Positions 28,312-34,600 of a stretch of DNA of 34,600 bases are shown piece after piece; the first letter of the stretch is position 1, and each line of letters starts with the position of its first letter. Made by a program: the position numbers and the translations under genes. Source of the stretch: Gammaproteobacteria bacterium (GTDB lineage Bacteria > Pseudomonadota > Gammaproteobacteria > UBA6429 > Thiohalophilaceae). The notes under the pieces were generated by a model. That model worked only from the letters and a program-made list of their open reading frames with translations. It searched no databases and was not told where the DNA came from. The stretch is taken from positions 1 through 34,600 of the forward strand of contig JAFLJQ010000146.1 of NCBI GenBank assembly GCA_022712915.1, written 5' to 3'.

Positions 28312-28337
28312 AACGACCTTTAAGTTTCTCGGTCGTT
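28312..28337 (+). other. Stem-loop between the CapA-like gene and secA
   Basis: AACGACC (28312-28318) is perfectly complementary to GGTCGTT (28331-28337), with a 12-base loop. No T run follows on either strand, so it is not an ordinary intrinsic terminator. It lies 40 bases before the secA start and may be part of the secA leader or an mRNA-end structure. Confidence 0.45.
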
Positions 28338-28376
28338 GAAATTAATAGCAAGCATACAGGGTGGTTCCTTTTGTTC

Positions 28377-31067
28377 ATGTTTAGCACAGTTTTAAAGAAA
28401 GTTTTCGGTAGCCGTAATGAGCGCCAGGTCAAACAATTCAACAAGGCGGTTGCGCAGATCAATGATCTTGAGCCGGCCCTATCGGCGTTGTCGGATAGTG
28501 AGTTACAGGCCAAAACCGATGAGTTCCGTGCACGCTACAGCAAGGGGGAAACACTGGATGGATTGCTGCCAGAAGCCTTTGCGGTTGTGCGTGAGGCGGG
28601 TAAACGAGTCATGAACATGCGCCACTTTGATGTCCAGCACATTGGTGGCATGGTTCTGAATCGCGGCAATATTACTGAAATGCGTACTGGTGAGGGTAAA
28701 ACACTGGTGGCAACTTTGCCCGTTTACCTCAATGCGCTGACCGGCAAGGGTGTGCATGTCATTACCGTTAATGATTATCTGGCTAAACGTGACTCTGAGT
28801 GGATGGGCAAGATATACAATTTTCTTGGCATGAGCGTGGGTGTGGTGGTCGCCGACATGGATCCGACTGCCAGAAAGGAGGCCTACAAGGCCGACATTAC
28901 CTACGGCACAAATAATGAATTTGGTTTTGATTACCTGCGAGATAACATGGCCTTTAGCCAGGAAGACAAGGTGCAGCGCGAATTGCATTTTGCGGTTATC
29001 GATGAGGTAGATTCCATCCTGATTGATGAGGCCAGGACGCCGCTGATTATTTCAGGCCCTTCGGATGATAGCTCTGGGCTCTATACCCAGATCAATGAGC
29101 TGATACCTGAACTGATAAAACAGGAAGTGGAAGATGGACCGGGTGACTATTCTGTTGAAGAAAAGAACAAACAGATCTTTTTGACTGAAGATGGTCACCA
29201 GCACGTTGAAGAACAGCTTGGCAAGGCCGGTTTACTGGCTGAAGGTGAGAGCCTGTATGACGCAGCCAATATTGGCATGATGCACCATATCAATGCGGCT
29301 TTGCGTGCCCACGTGTTATTTACCAAGGATGTGGATTACATCGTCAAAGACAACGAAATCATTATTGTTGATGAATTTACTGGCCGTTCCATGCCTGGGC
29401 GGCGTTGGTCAGATGGTTTGCACCAGGCTGTGGAAGCTAAGGAAGGGGTACCCATTCAGCAGGAAAACCAGACCCTGGCTTCGATTACCTTTCAGAATTA
29501 TTTCCGCATGTATGACAAACTGTCAGGTATGACCGGTACAGCGGATACGGAAGCTTATGAATTTCAGCAGATCTATTCCCTTGAAGTGGTTGTCATACCG
29601 ACCCATCGTCCCATGGTTCGTGATGATAAAGTTGATCTGGTCTATTTGACACAAGGTGAAAAGTACAATGCCCTGTTAGAGGACATTATTGACTGTCAAC
29701 AACGACAACAACCGGTGTTAGTGGGAACAACCTCGATTGAGGTATCCGAGTATCTGTCTAATTTTCTGAAAAAACAAAAAATCAAACATGAAGTGTTGAA
29801 TGCAAAACAACACGAGCGTGAGGCAGATATCGTCGCTCAGGCGGGTAGTCCTGGTGCGGTAACCATCGCTACTAACATGGCCGGGCGTGGTACGGATATT
29901 GTGTTGGGCGGTAATCTGGAATCAGAAATTGCCAAGCTGAAGGCCCCTGATGACAAGACTATTGAGCACTTGAGAGAAGACTGGAAAAAACGTCATGCAA
30001 CCGTTCTGGCTGCTGGTGGTTTGCATATTATTGGTACAGAACGGCACGAATCACGCCGCATTGATAACCAGTTACGCGGTCGTGCTGGTCGGCAAGGTGA
30101 TCCCGGTTCCAGTCGATTTTATATTGCCATGGAAGACAACCTGATGCGTATCTTTGCCTCAGAGCGTATTGCAGCCATTATGACCAAGCTGGGTATGGAG
30201 GAAGGTGAAGCCATAGAACACCCGTGGGTTAGCAAAGCCATTGAAAATGCCCAGCGCAAGGTTGAAGGGCATAACTTCGATATTCGTAAACAACTTCTTG
30301 AATATGACGATGTTGCTAATGACCAGCGTAAAGTCATATACAGTCAACGCAACGAGTTAATGGCGGAAGAAGATATTTCTGAAACAATTCAAGCCATTCG
30401 TGACGATGTCGTACACGATATCATCCGTAGTTTTATTCCATTGGCTAGTATCGAGGAGCAGTGGGATATCCCTGGGCTAGAAGAGACACTGGAAGGGGAA
30501 CTTGGTCTGAAACTTCCTCTACGTCAATGGCTGGACGACGATGCTAGTTTGCATGAGGAAAGCTTGCGGGAAAAAATTCAAGCTGAAATGAATGCCCGTC
30601 ACAAAGCGAGGGAAGATGCCGTAGGAAGTGAAGTCATGCGACTGGTTGAAAAACAGATCATGTTGCAGGTGCTGGATAACCAGTGGAAAGATCACCTTGC
30701 CACCATGGATCACCTGCGCCAGGGTATTCATTTGCGTGGCTATGCGCAGAAGAATCCTAAACAGGAATATAAGCGTGAATCATTTGAGCTGTTTTCTGAT
30801 ATGTTGAATCGGATTAAAAATGAGGTCATGACTATTCTTAGCCATGTACAGATCCGTGGTGAGGAAGATGTTGAAGCCATTGAATCGCAGCGCCGCCGTT
30901 CTGAAGGCACGATGGAATATCAACATGCCAAAGCGGGTGTTTTGCAACAACCTGAGCAGGAAGAGGGCAAGACCTTCGTACGAGAAGGTCGCAAGGTCGG
31001 ACGTAATGAGCCTTGTCCCTGTGGTTCAGGTAAAAAATATAAACAATGCCACGGTCGTTTGAGCTAA
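28377..31067 (+). CDS. secA: Protein translocase ATPase SecA
   Basis: This 896-residue SecA drives preproteins through SecYEG. It contains Walker A MRTGEGKT (GEGKT at 105-109), the [19 protein letters not shown] Walker B region, the preprotein cross-linking domain, [42 protein letters not shown], and the C-terminal SEC-C zinc motif [14 protein letters not shown] that binds SecB and phospholipid. The start is set at ATG 28377, giving [16 protein letters not shown]; an in-frame TTG six bases earlier is less likely. The site AGGGTGG is 12 or more bases upstream, so the ribosome binding site is weak. No SecM-like arrest gene was found in the 83-base gap upstream. Confidence 0.98.
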   Translation: MFSTVLKKVFGSRNERQVKQFNKAVAQINDLEPALSALSDSELQAKTDEFRARYSKGETLDGLLPEAFAVVREAGKRVMNMRHFDVQHIGGMVLNRGNITEMRTGEGKTLVATLPVYLNALTGKGVHVITVNDYLAKRDSEWMGKIYNFLGMSVGVVVADMDPTARKEAYKADITYGTNNEFGFDYLRDNMAFSQEDKVQRELHFAVIDEVDSILIDEARTPLIISGPSDDSSGLYTQINELIPELIKQEVEDGPGDYSVEEKNKQIFLTEDGHQHVEEQLGKAGLLAEGESLYDAANIGMMHHINAALRAHVLFTKDVDYIVKDNEIIIVDEFTGRSMPGRRWSDGLHQAVEAKEGVPIQQENQTLASITFQNYFRMYDKLSGMTGTADTEAYEFQQIYSLEVVVIPTHRPMVRDDKVDLVYLTQGEKYNALLEDIIDCQQRQQPVLVGTTSIEVSEYLSNFLKKQKIKHEVLNAKQHEREADIVAQAGSPGAVTIATNMAGRGTDIVLGGNLESEIAKLKAPDDKTIEHLREDWKKRHATVLAAGGLHIIGTERHESRRIDNQLRGRAGRQGDPGSSRFYIAMEDNLMRIFASERIAAIMTKLGMEEGEAIEHPWVSKAIENAQRKVEGHNFDIRKQLLEYDDVANDQRKVIYSQRNELMAEEDISETIQAIRDDVVHDIIRSFIPLASIEEQWDIPGLEETLEGELGLKLPLRQWLDDDASLHEESLREKIQAEMNARHKAREDAVGSEVMRLVEKQIMLQVLDNQWKDHLATMDHLRQGIHLRGYAQKNPKQEYKRESFELFSDMLNRIKNEVMTILSHVQIRGEEDVEAIESQRRRSEGTMEYQHAKAGVLQQPEQEEGKTFVREGRKVGRNEPCPCGSGKKYKQCHGRLS

Positions 31068-31086
31068 TCGTTGCGGTTCTGATTTA

Positions 31087-32301
31087 ATGAGCAATTCCCT
31101 GGATGTGACATTGTTATTACCTGTAGCAGGTATCCGCACAGGTACGAGTTGTGCCGGCTTTAAAAAGCCAGACAGGCGCGATTTGCTCGTTATTGAACTA
31201 GCAGAAGGGACAAATACGGCTGCGGTATTCACTCAAAATGCATTTTGTGCCGCGCCCGTTGTGTTGGCCAAAAAACATATTCAAACAAGAGCCCCGCGTT
31301 ATTTGCTAATCAATACCGGCAATGCCAATGCCGGGACAGGGGAACAGGGCTTGCAGGATAGTCTGCGCTGTTGTCAGCTTCTGGCCACAGAAACAGGCTG
31401 TACTGAACAGCAAGTGTTGCCTTTTTCAACCGGTGTCATTGGTGAATTATTACAGATTGAAAAATTTCAAAATTCCATTCCCGATGCCGTTGCTAAATTA
31501 ACAGAACAGGGCTGGCAAGATGCGGCCAATGGGATCATGACAACAGACATTGTGCCCAAAGGTCTGTCAAAACAAATGCAACTGGATGGTCAAACCATCA
31601 CCATCACAGGAATTGCCAAGGGCTCCGGCATGATTCGTCCCGATATGGCGACCATGCTGGCCTATATCGCCACCGATGTGAGACTGCCGCAAAAGTTGTT
31701 ACAACAGTGTTTGCAACATGCCGTTAAATATTCCTTCAATCGAATAAGCGTTGATGGTGATACCTCGACTAATGATGCTTGCATCCTGATGGCGACAGGT
31801 AAAAGTGGTGTGAGTATCGATAATGCCGAGAGTGAGGTTTATCAACAGTTTGCCGAGCTTGTTAGAGAAATTTGTGAAGAACTGGCCAAGGCAATGGTAC
31901 GTGATGGTGAAGGAGCCACCAAGCTGATTACCCTTGATATCGAGCAGGGAAGAGATGAGGCGGAATGCTTGCAAGTGGCTTATACGATTGCTCATTCCCC
32001 GTTGGTCAAGACTGCCTTTTTTGCCTGCGATCCCAATTGGGGGCGAATCCTTGCTGCCGTGGGTCGCGCAGGTTTATCGGATCTGGATATCAATACACTA
32101 GAGATATATCTGGATGAGCTTTGCATCGTTAGTAAGGGTGGGCGAGATGTGGGTTATACTGAACAGCAAGGCCAGCAAGTTATGGATAAAAATGAGATTA
32201 CCGTTCGCGTTATTTTAAACCGGGGCCATGCTGAGGCCCGGCTTTGGACTTGTGACTTCTCTTATGACTACGTCAAGATCAATGCCGAGTACCGTACCTG
32301 A
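31087..32301 (+). CDS. argJ: Bifunctional ornithine acetyltransferase / N-acetylglutamate synthase ArgJ
   Basis: This 404-residue Ntn-type enzyme of arginine synthesis recycles the acetyl group from N-acetylornithine to glutamate. The precursor self-cleaves between Ala and Thr in KGSGMIRPDMATML, making Thr189 the nucleophile of the beta chain. Other motifs are GIRTGTSCAGFK at the start, LLINTGNANAGTGEQG, STGVIGE and the C-terminal VKTAFFACDPNWGRILAAVGRAG. It lies 19 bases after secA with no obvious ribosome binding site before ATG 31087. Whether it can also use acetyl-CoA (truly bifunctional) cannot be settled from sequence. The 3' end overlaps the Nudix-ThiE gene. Confidence 0.97.
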   Translation: MSNSLDVTLLLPVAGIRTGTSCAGFKKPDRRDLLVIELAEGTNTAAVFTQNAFCAAPVVLAKKHIQTRAPRYLLINTGNANAGTGEQGLQDSLRCCQLLATETGCTEQQVLPFSTGVIGELLQIEKFQNSIPDAVAKLTEQGWQDAANGIMTTDIVPKGLSKQMQLDGQTITITGIAKGSGMIRPDMATMLAYIATDVRLPQKLLQQCLQHAVKYSFNRISVDGDTSTNDACILMATGKSGVSIDNAESEVYQQFAELVREICEELAKAMVRDGEGATKLITLDIEQGRDEAECLQVAYTIAHSPLVKTAFFACDPNWGRILAAVGRAGLSDLDINTLEIYLDELCIVSKGGRDVGYTEQQGQQVMDKNEITVRVILNRGHAEARLWTCDFSYDYVKINAEYRT

Positions 32302-33256
32302 TAAAGCCGAACTCCACGGCAGCCATATTCATGTGGCTGTCGGCGTGGTGCAAAATGCCCATGTGGAAATACTGATCACCCAACGTCCTGAGCATCTCCA
32401 CCAAGGTGGCTTGTGGGAATTTCCAGGGGGTAAAGTTGAGCAAGGCGAAGATGTTTTGCACGCCTTACAAAGAGAGTTTAAGGAAGAAGTTGGCATCACC
32501 ATCGAATCGACCGAACTTTTGATCCAGATTCCTTTTCATTATCCTGATAAATCTGTACTGCTCGATGTTTTCCGTGTTACTGCCTTTTCCGGGGTGGCGA
32601 GTGGCCTGGAAGGGCAGGCCATGCAATGGGTTTCACCCAATCAACTCAGTGAGTTTTCATTCCCCGATGCCAATAAGGCCATCATTAGTGCTTTGAAGTT
32701 ACCGGATGCTTATATGATTACCGGTCGTTATGATGATGAAAAAGATTTTTTGTTACGCTTGCATCATAGCTTGAAACAAGGCGTTAAGCTGGTTCAAATA
32801 CGCGACAGGCAACGATCAGAATCTGAGCGACTTAGTCTGGTGGAAAAGGCAAAAGTCTTGTGCAAGCAATATCAGGCGCAACTGTTGCTTAATACCTCGG
32901 TGGAACTGGCAAAGAAACTGAATGTGGGGCTTCATTTAAACAGTCAGGATTTAATGAACTGTGAACAACGCCCGATTGCGAATGATCAATGGCTTTGTGC
33001 TTCTGTGCATAACGAAACGGAACTACAGCAGGCCAACATACTCGGTGTGGACTTCGTGGTGATCTCACCTGTATTGCCAACAGACAGTCATCCTAGTGCA
33101 CCAACGTTAGGTTGGGAGGAATTTTCTCATCTGGTCAGACAGTCATCTATGCCCGTATATGCCCTGGGGGGCATGACAGAAGAACACCGTGCTATGGCCA
33201 GGCAGACCGGCGCACAAGGCATTGCCGCCATCACAGCCTTCTGGAAAAAATCATGA
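32282..33256 (+). CDS. Nudix hydrolase fused to ThiE-like domain (MutT / TMP synthase-like)
   Basis: This 324-residue fusion has an N-terminal MutT-like Nudix domain and a C-terminal thiamine-phosphate-synthase-like TIM barrel. The Nudix box is complete: G50 x5 E56 x7 R64-E65-F66-K67-E68-E69-V70-G71, with the flanking GGLWEFPGGK. Sanitising oxidised dGTP is the likely role of this half. The ThiE-like half shows LVQIRDRQ, HLNSQDL, SVHNETELQQA, DFVVISPVLPT and YALGGM. The same fusion lies near secA-argJ in Pseudomonas. Frames extend to 32228; ATG 32282 is chosen because it gives a normal N-terminus and only a 20-base overlap with argJ, but ATG 32264 is possible. True thiamine-phosphate synthase activity is doubtful without testing. 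Confidence 0.9.
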   Translation: MPSTVPDKAELHGSHIHVAVGVVQNAHVEILITQRPEHLHQGGLWEFPGGKVEQGEDVLHALQREFKEEVGITIESTELLIQIPFHYPDKSVLLDVFRVTAFSGVASGLEGQAMQWVSPNQLSEFSFPDANKAIISALKLPDAYMITGRYDDEKDFLLRLHHSLKQGVKLVQIRDRQRSESERLSLVEKAKVLCKQYQAQLLLNTSVELAKKLNVGLHLNSQDLMNCEQRPIANDQWLCASVHNETELQQANILGVDFVVISPVLPTDSHPSAPTLGWEEFSHLVRQSSMPVYALGGMTEEHRAMARQTGAQGIAAITAFWKKS

Positions 33257-33744
33257 CGCTATTAAAAAAAATTAACCTCCTGGTGGGGGTGGTCGTCGTG
33301 GTAGCATTGTTGTTTGCGGGTTTTTTTCTTGACAAGTTACTACAGCAGGATCTTTCTCCTCAACAAAATGCCATGGTCGTACTTAAGTCTGACCCGGCAT
33401 GTGATCTTAATGAACAGGCCTGTAGCGCAAGTATCGATGCGCTGTCGGTTAAACTCCATTTCAAGCAAGTAGTCAAATACCTCACTCGCTTTGATGTTGA
33501 GGTGGTCACAAATGGTTTTAAAGCATTCTCGATTGAAAAAATGAGTATAGACTTCAACATGGTGGACATGAAAATGGGCATCAATCGCTTTGCTTTAAAA
33601 CAAACCGATAAAAAAAATGTTTGGCAGGGTATGGCAATATTACCTGTTTGTATTACCGGCCGAAAAGACTGGCGTGTAAAACTTTACCTGGCTGATAGCC
33701 AGTCAAACTACGTGGCAAAATATAAATTAACCGTTGAGAACTGA
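33253..33744 (+). CDS. Small membrane-anchored protein with Met/Cys motifs, FixH/YtkA-like candidate
   Basis: This 163-residue protein starts at ATG 33253, overlapping the Nudix-ThiE stop by 4 bases (ATGA); a longer upstream frame inside that gene is rejected. It has a single membrane segment (about residues 8-26) and an exported beta-rich domain. Cys50 and Cys57 (PACDLNEQAC) could pair. The stretch VDMKMGINRF (104-113) and WQGMAILPVCITGRKDW (124-140) recalls the Met/Cys-containing core of FixH/YtkA-like periplasmic domains, some of which are linked to copper handling. That similarity is from memory, and metal binding is an inference. Coupling to the Nudix-ThiE gene suggests a conserved pair but gives no function. 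Confidence 0.75.
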   Translation: MTLLKKINLLVGVVVVVALLFAGFFLDKLLQQDLSPQQNAMVVLKSDPACDLNEQACSASIDALSVKLHFKQVVKYLTRFDVEVVTNGFKAFSIEKMSIDFNMVDMKMGINRFALKQTDKKNVWQGMAILPVCITGRKDWRVKLYLADSQSNYVAKYKLTVEN

Positions 33745-33850
33745 GTTAATTTTTTAGCATCAGGGTATATTATTTAAAAAATATTCACCATGAAGGCGCG
33801 AAGACACGAAACATTCAATTTTAAAACAAGCGCCAAGGCTCCAGTACGTA

Positions 33851-33882
33851 GGGCAGATTAGCGAAGCATACTTGGCCGCATG
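33851..33882 (+). repeat. REP-like inverted repeat, left copy
   Basis: This 32-base stretch starts GGGCAGATTAGCGAAGC and ends CTTGGCCGCATG. Its reverse complement matches 34430-34461 except for one indel and a few mismatches. The GGGC(A/G)GATTAGCGA core is typical of REP sequences associated with RAYT transposases. It lies just outside the 3' end of the RAYT remnant. Confidence 0.75.
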
Positions 33883-33889
33883 GCACGCC

Positions 33890-34394
33890 TCAACCCGATT
33901 CACCGGCACAAATATCAATATCAATTACGCCCCAATCAACTGGATAACCCCCCCCTCTGTATATGACGCTTGAATGTTGAGTAAGATCATTCCATCACCT
34001 TGTCAACGTATCCATGTTTAACTGGGTTATAATGGAGCATAATGATGGTATGTTCCCAAAAGAGGCGTTGCCATATCCCTCGTTCACCTTTACGTTGCCT
34101 GACAGCTGAGCGTCGTTCGGTTTTTGGCATTTTTTTGAAAAAATGGATTTGACTAATCGTATACGTAGGGTATAGTCATCATCACCCTTGGGATAAAGTC
34201 CAGATGTAATGCATGTATTCCGGTAACACCACCCAGGCATCAGTATGAAAAGGGTGCTTTAATCGAACCTGCTTTACCGCATCACGCAATACATCAACAT
34301 TCTGCACGAAAAATTGATTTTGGTGGCGTTCAAGAAAATTAATAGTAAAAAAATAACAACCGCCTTTAATTCTGTGGCGTCGATAGTTTGGCAT
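33890..34394 (-). pseudogene. Decayed REP-associated tyrosine transposase (RAYT)
   Basis: Reading three minus-strand frames in turn reconstructs a RAYT (TnpA_REP, Y1 transposase superfamily). Frame one from ATG 34394 gives MPNYRRHRIKGGCYFFTINF and HPFHTDAWVVLPEYMHYIWT, then stops. After a shift near 34185-34190, KGDDDYTLRIRLVKSIFSKK follows. After a second shift at the A/T runs (34130-34143), MPKTERRSAVRQRKGERG and IWQRLFWEHTI are followed by NPVKHGYVDKVME. Between HTI and NPVKHG about a dozen residues of the usual protein are missing. TGA at 33987-33989 replaces the expected Trp, and YSTFKRHIQRGGYPVDWG continues after it. The first His of the HUH motif is Tyr (YMH). Clearly inactive; inverted REP-like repeats flank it. 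Confidence 0.85.
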
Positions 34395-34429
34395 GATAAG
34401 TTAGTCCTTTAATATTGTTGTCCTGTGTA

Positions 34430-34461
34430 CATGCGGCCAAGTACGCTATCGCTAATCCGCC
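34430..34461 (-). repeat. REP-like inverted repeat, right copy
   Basis: This stretch begins CATGCGGCCAAGTACGC and continues to CGCTAATCCGCC. It is the inverted partner of 33851-33882. It lies upstream of the RAYT remnant, so the two copies bracket an element of about 610 bases. It carries the more common GGCGGATTAGCG form on the minus strand. Confidence 0.75.
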
Positions 34462-34476
34462 TTCATACGTTAGTTC

Positions 34477-34600
34477 TTAAGCTGTACAAAAAACAGGCGT
34501 CAATCCAAGCTTAGCGCGACCTGACAACCTATCACGTTCAGGGTGAGCGCGTTTTGCATTCGTTGACAAGTATTCTAATGCACGCAGAACCGCTGCCTTA
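34477..34600 (-). CDS. Possible partial ORF running off the right edge (unrecognised)
   Basis: A minus-strand frame is open from the right edge to TAA at 34477-34479, giving 40 residues that contain LEYLSTNAKRAHPERDR and end LTPVFCTA. The mixture of residues looks like a real protein C-terminus, but I cannot place it in a family, and a 120-base open frame can arise by chance. It would end 15 bases before the REP-like repeat, as expected for a repeat element lodged behind a gene. Confidence 0.3.
   Translation of the reverse strand, partial: KAAVLRALEYLSTNAKRAHPERDRLSGRAKLGLTPVFCTA

Overview
The window is a chromosomal segment of a gammaproteobacterium of moderate G+C. It is built around a complete division and cell wall (dcw) cluster with its usual flanks. 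From memory, the gene order (gmhA/diaA-type gene, yraN, lpoA, rsmI, rnpB, mraZ...ftsZ, lpxC, DUF721, M23 peptidase, secA, argJ, Nudix-ThiE) matches the Pseudomonas-type arrangement. MurE carries the DNPR motif for meso-diaminopimelate, LpxC implies a lipid A outer membrane, and LpoA is typical of Gammaproteobacteria. The species cannot be named from the sequence.

Layout. Positions 1-91 hold the N-terminus of an ISL3-type transposase running off the left edge, followed by about 320 AT-rich bases and a macrodomain protein (411-902). A minus-strand operon (922-5130) reads lpoA, yraN, gmhA/diaA-like SIS gene and a GlcD-type FAD oxidase. It diverges from rsmI (5197-6048). RNase P RNA lies at about 6096-6462. 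A sigma70-like promoter with four 10-bp-phased MraZ-type boxes then leads into the dcw run: mraZ, rsmH, ftsL, ftsI, murE, murF, mraY, murD, ftsW, murG, murC, murB, ddl, ftsQ, ftsA, ftsZ (about 6700-24397). Most of these genes overlap by 1-8 bases, so translational coupling is likely. The one clear break is 162 bases between murC and murB. lpxC has its own promoter.

Downstream come a divergent DUF721 (DciA-type) gene, a membrane-anchored M23 peptidase ending in a strong terminator, a CapA-like putative lipoprotein, secA, argJ, a Nudix-ThiE fusion and a small membrane-anchored protein of uncertain role. The right end (33851-34461) is a decayed REP-associated tyrosine transposase (RAYT) pseudogene between inverted REP-like repeats. 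A possible partial minus-strand ORF runs off the right edge.

How it fits together. The Mur ligases, MurB, Ddl, MraY and MurG make lipid II. FtsI and FtsW polymerise it at the septum, FtsQ, FtsL, FtsA and FtsZ build the divisome, and LpoA and the M23 protein act on the wall from the outer and inner membranes. I see no wholly new system. The points most worth checking are the small ORF in the murC-murB gap, the CapA-like insertion before secA, the Met/Cys-motif protein after the Nudix-ThiE fusion, and the remnants of two unrelated mobile elements at the two edges.
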